A stretch of DNA of 64,000 bases from Diploscapter coronatus. Taxonomy: Eukaryota > Nematoda > Chromadorea > Rhabditida > Rhabditidae. The position numbers and the translations under genes were made by a program. Where the stretch lies: assembly GCA_964036155.1 (NCBI GenBank), contig OZ038422.1:74237201-74301200 (forward strand), in the 5' to 3' direction. The notes beneath the pieces are model-generated. The model had not been told where the DNA came from. It was given only the letters and a program-made list of their open reading frames with translations, and searched no databases. Shown here piece by piece: positions 22,658 to 33,827 of this stretch. Every line of letters starts with the position of its first letter. Position 1 is the first letter of the stretch.

Positions 22658-25600
22658 TATAAAATTGGAAATTCGAGAAAAATCGATAAATAATTTCGAT
22701 TTTTCAAATATTTCGAATCTTCCAAGTAACTTACCAATGTTCGAGCCATTCTGGAATGGTCAGTTTTACCGCTTGAAGAGTTTGAGTAGAGCCTGAAATT
22801 TCCATGCATTTTTCAACTTAGAGAAATCCTTTTATAGACCTCGAACAAAGATTTTTGATGTCGCTTCAATTTCAATCAAAATATAAACATGAATATGTTT
22901 AATTTGACATGAAATTTTCTGGAACTTGCAACTTTTCATGGATTCATAGAGAAGGAGTCGAGACAAAGACCAATTTGGTCAATATTTTCATGGAAAAGTT
23001 AAAATCATGTGAATAAAAAGCATTAATTGAAAACAAAAAAAATAAGGTTGAAAAAAATATTGATGAAAACGCGAGTGAGTTTGATTGATGAAATTTGGGT
23101 TTCGAAAAATTGGATAATCGAATCAAAGAGGATATATATGAAATCCTTTATATGATAGAGACAAGTCCAACTAAATTGGCACTGAAAACCTTGCTCTTAT
23201 GTTACCCTTTGCACACGTCCGTATTAAACCGGTTTGCATTTGACTAGATACAAATTTATATCGTGTGACAATAAAATTTATTAAATGAGGTTGCAATTTA
23301 GCTAGTTTTGTGTCAGAAAAACACGAAAAGCTACAAGTATTTTTGGATTATTTATACAGGTGTAATGATCGAGATGTCGTCAATATTTTGCACAGAAAAT
23401 CTTTATAAACATTAATTTTCTGATTCTTTCGCAAGTTGCAAAAGGTCAGACTCAAATTGAACCCTTGAAATTAAAGATTTGTAGATAACATTTGCAAAAA
23501 GACGGCATTTTGCTATTTAATTTATATCCGATTTTCAGATAGAGCCTTTAAAAATTTCATTTTTTGTTCTGGAATGACGGAAACTTACATATTTCAGAAG
23601 AAAAATACTAACTAAAATCTTCACATTCTCCGCGAAGTTGACGTGAAATGCGATTATTTCCTAGACAATAGCTTCCTGAATATGAATATGTGCAGATTTT
23701 TGTGCAAATGACACAATCGCATAGAACACGTAATTTCATTATGTTTCTGGCTATATATATATAGTCTGGGTTTCATCACTTTGCATATATTTTCAGATCT
23801 TTCAGATTCATTTGTATCTATGAAGAGTTTAGTCTATCCTCCAAATTAACATAACGCCCTCTTATCTGTATTATTTGATCCGATATTTTAAATTTCAAGA
23901 TATTAATTAATTTTAATTCTGCGATATGTTCATTATATTTGGCAATCTTATATCTACGAATACTCTGGTTTATTCTTTAGTTTTTTTGAGTTTAAGTGCG
24001 ATTAAAATTTCATTTGTCCGATGAATTTTTAACATCGCATGTTATGATAATGAACCTGGCTGGAATCTGCATTTCTCTTACCAATGTTATGAATGAATTT
24101 TGAAGATACGAAAAATCTAAATTACTTCCCACTTTTTCTGTCAGTGCGACTTTTTTAAATGACAAACTTTGCGTAGAAAACGACACAGTATTTCCCGGCA
24201 AATTATATTTGACTCTTATATAGTTAGTTTCATATTTTCATTCATAATTGTCTGAAAGCACGGGGAAGTTCGAATAATTGCAGAAATTGAAATGAATTTT
24301 AAAATATCCGTGGTAATTTGAAAGGTCGAATTGTATAATTTATCGCTTTATAATGATGAATGTTAGCATTTGAACTAGGAAAAAACGACTATCAAAAATA
24401 ACTTTCCCGAGACTTCTTCCGACAATTATTTTTACCCTTTCGCCTGTCATTTACACCGAATCCCTCCTGCAAGAATACGTCGTTTCGGGGTGCAAATGGA
24501 GGAATTGCCTATCCTAGTTCATATAAAAGGAAAAATTCCGCATATTCACATATTTTATCGAAAGCCTGAGTGGCATTCTTTCTAAATGGTTCAATTTTTG
24601 AACTATTTAATCTAAATTAAAGTTTCTAGAAATTTTGAACTCTATCTGTTAAAGAATCGCATTTTACGAAATCTCGTATCCAACATTACGGATTAAAACC
24701 GGATTATTGTTCTTAGTGCACATGTTTTCAGTGATCAAAAATAGATATCACTCAAAATCGTTTGACAATCTTGAATAATCCCAAACTTGAGCATCATCTA
24801 AAGCGACCTCCATTATCTAAATTACTTTTGAACGCGTTTTATAATAAATTTTGCAAATTCCAAAAATCAAGTATGAAAATCATCGCTTTTCAAAGATCCA
24901 CCCATTCTGTACAAAAGTTTGATCAATTTGTCGGATAATTAGGGAATGCGTTAAATAAAAGCTAGACCCGAAAAGCCGTATTTGATTTGTATTAAGAATT
25001 GGAGGCATGTGCAAAATATGATAAGCCCGGACAAATCCCCACCCCCAACTGATAATAGAAGATTAGCCTTTCATTTGGATTATGCTTAAGCATATATCAG
25101 AACGGCCGCAATAAGGAATATTAATTGCAGAGTGTTGAAATTATGGTTTCTCAGTTCCAAAGCTACTAATTTTAAGTTGTAAACATAAAACTCGATTATG
25201 TTAATGTTATCACGCCCTCTATTTGGAAAGTTTTCAAATAAGTTTTTTTTTTTTTTTAAATGAATATTTCAATTTTTTTTACTTGTCTATCAGAAACGTC
25301 TGTCATAATTTTTTAGTCTATCGCTTTGTAGTCTGATAAATTTGATGACCTCATATTTCAAAAACCGGTTTTCATGATTACGGTAGATTATAATAAGTCC
25401 TTTTCGATAAAATATTTCAATAACAAATTCGCGTCGAATCATCGTTTCCCTAAAAATCCCAACGACAGTATTTCTGATGGGATTTGGCGCGTACGCTCAC
25501 TGGTTTTGACGCATTTTCTGCACCTCAATTTTTGGATAAAGAAGTTTCTGTGTCAATTTCGAGCGCCGTACCCAAAATGGGTTTATTTTCCTATCCTTAA

Positions 25601-26020
25601 ATGTGGGCCGACTAAAATAAGCAGATTATGGAGGATTTTTCGAAGATATTAACCCGAGATTTGTGCGTCCATATTTGGTGATAAGCTGTTTCCTTGGGTC
25701 TCTTGATATTAAATGCTATCTAGGTTTATCCGACCAAATCCACTATTTATCTCCTCTCTTTAGTCCATATAAAGGCGAATAGAGCCCCCTCCGGCCAGAA
25801 CATTAAGATATAACTCCCATTTTCACTGTAATGAATAACTCCTTGCATTTTCTGAAAATCTTCAATTTTTATCACTAATGGAATATAAATCTACTTGCTA
25901 TTGTTTTCGAAATGCCATTTCCATTCCTGAGACTTATTTCCCTCGAATGTTTCATTGTACTTAGATTTGAATTTAATCCGCTATTTTGAAGATTTCAACA
26001 TTTCTAACTTCGACTTTCAG
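22658..26020. other. 3.4-kb intergenic region, no supported gene
   Basis: AT-rich DNA between the minus-strand TIL genes and the plus-strand peptide gene, which start back-to-back. A possible 5' exon of the TIL gene lies at 22735-22792 (acceptor TTTCAG, donor GTAAG), but no frame links it to the signal peptide. There is a T-run at 25243-25257 and a TATAAA at 25768-25773, about 250 nt before the plus-strand gene. Nothing else was recognised. Confidence 0.5.
25768..25773 (+). promoter_or_regulatory. TATA-like box
   Basis: TATAAA in a locally GC-richer stretch, upstream of the acceptor at 26020 that precedes the candidate neuropeptide gene. Assignment to that gene is positional only. Confidence 0.3.
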
Positions 26021-26062
26021 GATCCACTCTCCAGAAGTTTACAAGCACTATTTTCTATAACC

Positions 26063-26494
26063 ATGCTGACCGCGAACCTGATTTTCCTGCAATTTACGCT
26101 AACCTCGATTTTGCTGAAATATTGTGACGCCTACATCGTCAACACCAAGCAGACTTCGGAATTATCGCAAAAATCCGACGATGTTCCGATTCTGAACCCC
26201 GACGTCCAGACTCTGAAATCCGAGAGCCAATCCACTACCACTGCGCCATCAACCAGAGAAACGATACTCCATCTACTGGTTGGTCTCACGAAGGCGTTAA
26301 TTGAAGAAATCGAAGAGCGTCAAAACCACCAAGAAGAACGTTCCGAAGACAAGCCGGTATCAAGAATGAAAAGACATAAGGTAGTCATTTTGGTAACAAG
26401 GACCATTTTATTGATTTGGTTTTAGAACTCGGCATCATCTGGCAATAGTAAGCGTCCTCGTATCGGTGGCCACATCGTCATGGGAAAGCGATGA
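26063..26494 (+). CDS. Candidate neuropeptide precursor with one C-terminal amidated peptide
   Basis: Two exons, 26063-26380 and 26426-26494, joined in phase 0; 128 aa. The 5' end is probably set by a trans-splice or intron acceptor at 26020. The N-terminus is a signal peptide (about residues 1-24, hydrophobic, ending CDA). A long acidic Ser/Thr/Glu-rich spacer with a helical stretch (LLVGLTKALIEEIEE) follows. The last residues read KR-PRIGGHIVMG-KR-stop: a dibasic site, a nonapeptide, the glycine amide donor and a terminal dibasic site. The predicted product is PRIGGHIVM-amide, with a possible second cleavage product between MKR and SKR. I do not recognise an orthologue. The architecture (signal, spacer, single terminal Gly-Lys-Arg peptide) is seen directly; neuropeptide function is inference. 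Confidence 0.65.
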
Positions 26495-28685
26495 GTCACC
26501 ATTTTCGAGATTCCAAATGGTACCATTCAATACCACAAGGATACCATCTACTTATTAGTCATTAGCAGCTGTGATGTATTTTATGTTGATATTATTCATG
26601 TTCGTTACCATTTTCATACCGATTATTCGGTAAATGGCACCATTTCTCCTGCCTCATATGGGTTCCCTGCTATTTATTTACCTCATACCAGTCCATATAT
26701 TTATTGAAACTTTTATATGTGCCATTTTGGTGTTAGATTGAATTTAGCTTGAGAAAAGTATCAAAATCTTCGCTTTCAGAATCCATTTCACTTATTTTAA
26801 CCGGGTTTTTAGACGACGATTGTTCATGACTTGCCATCCCACAAATTCTCATACTATATTGAAGGGAATTTTTCTAAACAGAAAATTTCATCTGCAAAAC
26901 TCAATAAAGTATAGTTTTTGTTCTAATGTTTTTTTTGTAAATATGATTAACCATAAGATTTTATGACATAGTCGGGATTAAATTTTCGACAAAGCGAAAT
27001 AAAAGATTTCGGCGCAATTTTGTACGAATTTCCTAGTTTCTTCCTGCAAAAGGATAGTTTTCAGATAAATAATTATTTTGTAAAGACTTTATGCCCGATA
27101 ATACTCACAAGAGCTTATTACTTGAAAATTAAATCTACGCGGAATTTTTTGGTTCAAAGCAAATCTTCGAATCCTTTACTTGAGACTGATGAAAATAATA
27201 ATTTGCGGCTAAAACTAAAGCCATAAGGAATGAGTTTTTCGTCGATTTAGCAGATAAACTGTTTAAAAAGTCCTTATTTTACCGAGACGGGGAGAATTTA
27301 AAATTGACCAAATTCCTACAAAATATACGACTTGGATTTTATAATACTCATTTTTAAATCCGTAGCTAATAACTCGAAAGATTTGGGATAAGGCAGTCTT
27401 TTTTCAAATAAAGGTACTTCGTCTTATTATTTAAAAGCCCGAGAAAATGTGCTTGGGTTACAATAGCAACACCCGAACATTATTAATTTTAGTAAGGTTT
27501 CAATGCTAATTGAATTTTTCGCGTTCGAAGAACTAAATACGGAATTTTAGGACTCATTCAAAATACATTCTAACACGATTTAAGCTTTAATAAATTGAAA
27601 ATAGTGCATTTTTAATGACTAATTCTGATTAAACTAATGAAAACGAGAATTTTTCTGACATGACCTCAGAATTTTTGCAGTCGAAAATCCCCAGATTTTT
27701 GGTACGAAAGAACGCTCCTTGCAAAAGGGCGAGTTTGTTGATTTTTGGGGGATTTTTTTGGATTTTGAGATCATCAGTATTACTCCTCGAAAATTCCCCT
27801 AGAAATTTAATAAATCCGTGTCATATCGGGAGTATCTTTATCAACAAACAACATTATTTATCAACGTATTTGTATCTGAGTGTTCAGAAATCAAACATTT
27901 TATCCATAAAAAAAACCACGAAGTTGAGCTTCTAACGAACGAACTAAGTTTGTTTTAGCATCATTGAAACAAGGATAAAGTGATCATATCAAATATTAAT
28001 CTTCATGGCTATTATTGAAGTTTAGAAGACCAATTTAAGATTATGATTCAAAATATTATCGTTCAAAATAATAACAAGAAAATTTGAATCGAGAAATTTT
28101 TTGAAAAAGCAAATTTTGAACCACCATTTTCATACTCGCTACGATTGCTACTTCACGATGAGACGAGTAAACCAAATGTTATTTCTAAATTAGCTAATCC
28201 TTATAATATTTGCTTGACTTTTGCAAATCCTTTTCCTGAATGAGTCTAGTCTGAAGGTAATTTTTTCAACTGTCTGAAAATGGACCTTTTAGTTAATCTG
28301 GAAGAATAGAGTGTTAAAGCTGTCTAGCATATTCTGATAATCCTCGTCTTTTATCATTGTCTTATTCCGGCTTATCTCTTGTGGTGGATTAACAAAATAA
28401 TCATGCATTGTGAGGGTGGCATGTGCGGCGGTCTAGGGCTTAGCATTTAGAATTTTTGACACGTTTTCTTCCTGTTTTCATTAAATACCATTTCTGCCAA
28501 AAATATTTTCGAGAAGATATAGGACTTCCAAGAAAATCATGCTTCCTCATATTTTCAAAAATGATATTAACATATTAGGTTCATTGGGCTCGTGGTTTTA
28601 ACGCTTTGTTGGATAATCTTAGAGGCAATTAAGTCTGAATTAATTAGAATCATTGAATGAGTCAATTAGAGTAATTAAGGTCCGA
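26495..28685. other. Gene-free stretch downstream of the peptide gene
   Basis: Contains AATAAA at 26903-26908, a plausible poly(A) signal for the peptide gene, though about 410 nt past the stop. Short GGTACCATT-like motifs cluster at 26515-26660. No coding exon could be supported; frames at 27020-27226 and 27660-27935 look random. Confidence 0.45.
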
Positions 28686-28922
28686 AGTCGGCCTTCCGAA
28701 GCGCAAGACGTCCACGATCCACAAGCCAAGCTGGGCGTCGAGCAATACGACTTCTCCGAGATCTTCAAGGACGTTAATATTGACGTAAGATTCAGATTCT
28801 ATGTAAAGATGACGTCGTCTTGTATTAATCCAAAGATTCTAAAGTTAACCCTATTTTTAACTACAGATTCCCATCGTCAAGTACTTTCACAAACGTTTCG
28901 GTCTACTCATCGTCGAACATTG
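28680..28922 (+). CDS. Unassigned exon pair, 3' end of an unrecognised gene or gene fragment
   Basis: A GC-richer, coding-like block at 28680-28781 reads VRSRPSEAQ ... YDFSEIFKD and ends at a GTAAGA donor after NID. A second block starts after ACAG at about 28866 and reads IPIVKYFHKRF to a stop near 28922. No start codon and no upstream exon could be found; the putative acceptor is a weak ATTAAG. It could be the tail of a gene whose 5' exons I cannot see, or a pseudogene fragment. No family is recognised. Confidence 0.3.
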
Positions 28923-29430
28923 ATATGGTGAAGACATTCAAGAAATTCGTGAACTTTGGAAAATTGTTTCGATTTGTCCAGAAAAAAATAACGCGGAACA
29001 AGGATTTTTCTTTTTCTGAACAAGTTCCGCGTAATAATGATAGAAAATTCAAAGGAATAAAGAACTTGTCCTTTTTAGAACAAAAAAAAACTCGTTAAAG
29101 AACAACGCCAGCTGAAAAGCGGACCTCACAGAAACGGCTCGTTGGATCAACGCAAAACGCTCACCCCAGTCTCCGGGATAAATCTGAAGAGACACCGAAA
29201 CTCCCCGAGTAATCTGAAAAGGGTGTGTAGCGTTACGCACCAAAAAGTTTAATACTTAACGCACGCTTCTCATCTGGAAAGTAATTACACCGTTACATAT
29301 AAGAAGTATTGCTATCTCATAAAATTTATGTAATGACTGTAACTACTTTTTCAGGTTGCTACGCCCAGAAAAATCTCGATATTTTAATCAATAAAATCAC
29401 TTGGTGGCTTAATCAACAATTACAGCAATC

Positions 29431-29436
29431 TTTATT
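29431..29436 (-). terminator. Poly(A) signal AATAAA for the small secreted peptide gene
   Basis: AATAAA on the minus strand, about 100 nt past the stop at 29535. Confidence 0.5.
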
Positions 29437-29534
29437 CAAAATATATATTGATAGAAATTAACTAAAATGGGAATTTTCACATATAGAAATTTGTGGCTCG
29501 TGGGAAAATAGATGCTTGAGAATGAGGGAAAGGT

Positions 29535-30591
29535 TTATCTCTCTCCGAACATGAGTTCAGGCTCCATGTCCATGTTCACGCCACGAGACTCTCTCCAGAG
29601 GCGTCGGCGCCACGCGGGACCGTAGTTTCCTGAAATTTTAATTTGCATTTAAAAGCTTATTTGGCAAAGCATATGCATTGTTACATACGAAATAGGATAG
29701 GTTTTGTAGAAACAACGATTCTCTTTCCATACTATATTTCGAATGTAACGATTGTAACTACTTTTTCAAGTTTGATTTTGAGAGAAAATTCAGTCTTGAT
29801 TCAATCATTTCGAAAATTTCACCATTTCTTCTTGATTCTAATTAGATCTAACATCATATTTCATCGATCTAACAATATTTTTCTTCCGTCTCTAATGGAG
29901 TGGCAGGAAAATCTTTAAATAGATTCATTTTTGGATTTTGTTTTAAAATAGATACCATTTCCTTTTCATTCGAGATAAGTCTAGAAAGTTTAAAAATAAA
30001 TCCTCTTTTCCGAGACCATAAGTAACATAAGTATAATTTTTGCTGACGTTATGCAATTTTAACATCATGCGTCTGATATAAATGTTTTGTTTATTAGCGG
30101 AAGTTATTTTGCAAAGCAAGCATTTTGCGCATGTAAATAATATAATGACCGAATCATTTCAATTTCATCATTGCATTTTACCTAATCCTTGAATACCTAA
30201 TAAGTTGTCGTAAGTAATCGGAAATAAGCCTAGAAAAATGCTAATGAAAGTGCAGGTAAAATACGGAGTCTGCACTAAAATATCCCAAAAATAAATGCAA
30301 GCGGCTTATTTTAATCGGTTAAACTCCAAGAAATGAGGTAATGAGTTAGGCGCTATTGGCAAATTGTAAACTAATCCCAAGGAACTAAATATCCAATTGA
30401 ATTTCTACGTGAAATACGGCATGTACGCAATTCACAAGAAATTTGAAAACTAAAATTTGCGTGCAAAACTACGTACTTTTGCAGACTTGTAATTTTAGAA
30501 AATTACCGTATGTTCTCAGCTGTGCATGAGCGAAGTCGAGGAGTAAAATCAGACCGATCAGCAAAATAAGCGCCTTGTACAAGTGAGACAT
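29535..30591 (-). CDS. Short secreted peptide, 59 aa
   Basis: Two exons, 30591-30507 and 29629-29535, split in phase 1 by an 877-nt intron. Residues 1-23 are a strong signal peptide (ALILLIGLILLLDFAHA), with a likely cleavage before Gln24. The mature part begins QLRTYGNYGPAW, then RRR, then a 21-residue tail ending MFGER. The N-terminal Gln could become pyroglutamate, and the tri-basic RRR is a possible convertase site, so a small bioactive peptide is plausible. No cysteines and no Gly-dibasic amidation signal are present. I do not recognise the family; a short structural secreted protein is the alternative. AATAAA follows at 29431-29436. Confidence 0.6.
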
Positions 30592-32502
30592 CGTCCTCCA
30601 AATTACCTAAACGAAAATCAAAAATCGATAAATTTAACGTAGTTTAAAAGCGAAATACACATGAAAATAATGCAAGAGTCCATAAAACTGCCTATAAGAG
30701 TGGGCCTAAATGAGCTGAGAAAAATGCGGGTTTTAAATGATGAAAAAATCGAAAATTCACGGAAATTTTTATGCAAAATTTCAAGAAATGCCTTATAACG
30801 AGAGCGCGCGGGAATGCAGAATGGAAAATGACCAGAAAGAAAGGAAGGCACTGGCTATAATAAGATAATGAATAATTACAAGTGGGAAAATAGGAGATAC
30901 ATAAATTACTTCATTGCGATATTTTGCTCTCTCATATTAATGCCGTGATAAAAGGATACGGGAAAAATCCCGTCAGCGATATTTAAATTCAGAGATCTGA
31001 TCTCATACTTGTAGGCGTAGAAGGCGAAATTATTATGCCACGAGACGCAGAATCAAAATACGCTCTCAGCGGGCGCGATTTTTGCAATCTTTAAACAAAT
31101 ATTTTATGCATAACTTTCACCGATTCGGCATTACTATTATTATTATCCATGCAAAATAGGATATGCCTGAGAATTTAGCATCATTATTTGAAGAGCCAAT
31201 TTTCTATTTCACATGCGAGTTTCAAAAGCGCGATTATAATATCGTATGATATTATACGCTATTTCAAGGGCAAAGAATAGACTTTACACAAAATGTTAAA
31301 CCTTTATATATGGGTCTTGATTATGGCATGATCTTTATTCAAACAGATGCAATTCACGCCTTAAAAAGAAGAATCAGATGAAATATTTATGGTGAGACCT
31401 TTGTCGAACCGCAATCCCGGAAGAATAAATTCAGAGCCCTACCCCCAAAAATTTTGGTCAAACAAGAAATACACATATCCCCGGTTAGTTTGCATCAAAA
31501 TACATATCCTTCGAAAATTGCCCAAGCTTAATTGAGATAAAGCACAAAGTCTAACGCGTTGTTAAGCATATCCTAAAATTCCGGCTAGGATATTTCAAAT
31601 AGACATGTAAAATAGCCTGACAGGTCGGAATTGAATGGCGCAAAATTCGAAATGGGATTTTTCTGCAACATTTTAGTTCGTAAAAAATTCCCATGAGAAA
31701 TAGGCATTTATTCAAAAAACAAAACTATATGTAGGCGTGGAGAAATAATGATGCCGAAACGCAAAACGCTTCCAGGAAAGTCCCTAGATAATCGACTTGT
31801 AGCCTTTGAAAATTCTCAAATTAGCTCTTCAGACAAGATATAAACAAAGCCAATTACTTAACACACGTGGGAATTCCCGGTGAAAATATGGAATCAGATA
31901 TTCGGATCTGAGCTCAAGCTAATTATTGGAAAAATTAAAATAGAGAACGCTATTTTGCGATAAAAACATTCTGCTAAAATCCGAATGCGAGACACCGTAA
32001 TGAGTGTTAATTACGATGCTCAAATTAGCCAAAATGAATACCATTGAGTCACGCGCGCCCGAGAAGTGCATGTTTGAGTGTGGTTAACGACCTTCTCCCT
32101 GATTAAATAGCCCTCGTCGCTGCACACACACACGTCCGCGACCCCTCCTGGGACTGACATAAAAGTGTCATTTCCAAGGAATCCGGTGAATTCCGAATGA
32201 AATTATTTGATCAAAAACTTCTGCAAAAACGACCAAATATCTTCCATCATTAGCATTTTCAGCGCTGGAGAATCAACAGTAGAAACTACAGACTCGAAAT
32301 TTTTCGAGGCAACATCAAAATAATTGAAATTCTGTGCGTAAATCATCAAAACAAATTAACGAGTGCGCGAGAGCGTTCTCATCAAAAGAGTTATTTTTAA
32401 CAATTCGAACAATTTGTCAATTTCGTAAATTTTCGACACCCACCGCAAATCCTTCCGTCCAATTTTGGGGCCAAAAGAGGCGGAGTTGGAGGAATTCGGC
32501 CA
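30592..32502. other. 1.9-kb intergenic region between divergent genes
   Basis: AT-rich, with a small palindrome (ATAATATCGTATGATATTAT) near 31229-31250 and a CA-rich patch near 32122-32133. No gene could be supported. Confidence 0.5.
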
Positions 32503-32508
32503 TATAAA
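32503..32508 (+). promoter_or_regulatory. TATA box of the gene at 32575
   Basis: TATAAA, 67 nt before the start codon and preceded by a GC-rich GGGGCCAAAAGAGGCGG-type block. The spacing suits a core promoter. Confidence 0.5.
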
Positions 32509-32574
32509 AGAGTCGTAGTTAAGTCATTATCAATTTATTTTTATGATTTGAACAATTTTTATTTAAGGAAGAAC

Positions 32575-33713
32575 ATGAAGTTCGACATCGTGGAAATGAT
32601 TTCGGAATTCGCCGGTTTAAACCAGAGCCCAAATTTTAGACCAGTCAGTACAAGCCCGGATCCTGAAGGATCGGGACATCATTCTCATAGAAGGAACTCT
32701 AATGCGAGCGTCAAAAGTTACAATGCCGCAAGGAGAGGATCTTTGAATATACCTGTTGGGGTGGTAAGTGTTCAAAAATTGTATCCAAATATATCCCTAG
32801 AAGTCTGTTTCATCGCTATTTTAGTATTTTTACTCTCTAGAAAGTTTCCGGCGGAATCTAGCAATGGACCAGATTTTTTGAGAAAAAAATTATGCGCCCA
32901 CTTGTGTATCACGATATGCCCTTTATAAAACTTGCAAGAACGAGACCTATTATTAAATTTCATTTATATGACACGATAAAAATAGTGATCGTGGAACAGA
33001 GTAGCAAATAATTCGTGACCTAATTATTTCACTTTTTGAGCTTCGCAAAATTTTATGGGTTCGATCTGTGTAATTTTATTTTTTATCGGACTTTTACTGG
33101 GTCGTTCGAATTAAAGATGTGTTCGATGAAAAACAAGTTCTTATTTGTGGGGAAATGCACTTAAAACAACGACATAATTCTCTTCAATCATATTTTGACA
33201 AAAACATTCACATCATCATTTTGATTCAATTTTAAATCAATGAACTTAAAAAAGTGAAAATTAATTCAATTTAAAAATTAGCCAGGCAAAAGTAGGATAA
33301 TTTTGTTTTTCAGACCCAGTTACCCCAAGTCGAGCAGAAACAGGAAAAAGCCGGACGAAGAGACAAACGTTCCGGATCCTGCGCGAATGTCCTAGAGGAC
33401 GACTCGGTAGAACTGAAGACCTTCCTCAAAAACGTCGTAAACATGAGAAGGTCGGTTTTGGAGATTTTTGTTAAGCCTCCAGAATTTTCCAGACAATCCT
33501 CACCCTGTGTCCAGCTGGGGGGCGCCAAGAAACTAGCGCTGAAAAGAGCAATGACTAATGATAGCTGTGATTTTCCGTCGGAAAAGGAGGTTAGGCAAAT
33601 TTTTCTTTTTCAAATTAAACAATTTCGGAAATTTTCAGGAGGACGACCGACCCACTTCGTCCGAAGATCTGACAAATAAAGAAAAACCCTCGACCTATCT
33701 CGTGAAATTTTAA
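32575..33713 (+). CDS. Uncharacterised Ser/Arg/Lys-rich protein, 179 aa
   Basis: Three exons, 32575-32763, 33314-33589 and 33639-33713, all phase 0. No signal peptide or membrane segment. The protein is polar and low in hydrophobics: an N-terminal FDIVEMISEFAGL helix-like segment, a His/Ser/Arg/Asn-rich stretch, basic patches (GRRDKRS), a possible short helix (DSVELKTFLKNVV) and an acidic C-terminal tail. A 42-nt in-frame segment at 33448-33489, bounded by GT...AG, might be removed as a mini-intron. I recognise no family. A TATAAA stands 67 nt upstream and an AATAAA at 33741-33746. The gene is convergent with the SLC46-like gene, whose stop is 115 nt away. Confidence 0.6.
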
Positions 33714-33740
33714 ATCCCTTTATTTTTATAGAAATTTTGA

Positions 33741-33746
33741 AATAAA
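33741..33746 (+). terminator. Poly(A) signal AATAAA
   Basis: AATAAA, 28 nt after the stop at 33713. Confidence 0.6.
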
Positions 33747-33827
33747 TACACCCGTTCGAGTAAAAAATACTACAATTTCATGAATGTACAATAAATTATT
33801 CAACTTTGACTAGATATTTTTTGAATG

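Noticed and set aside
22735..22792. Possible coding first exon (ATG GCT CGA ...) of the two-TIL gene
   Set aside because: Joining it to the next AG puts the signal peptide out of frame and runs into a stop; at most it is a non-coding 5' exon.
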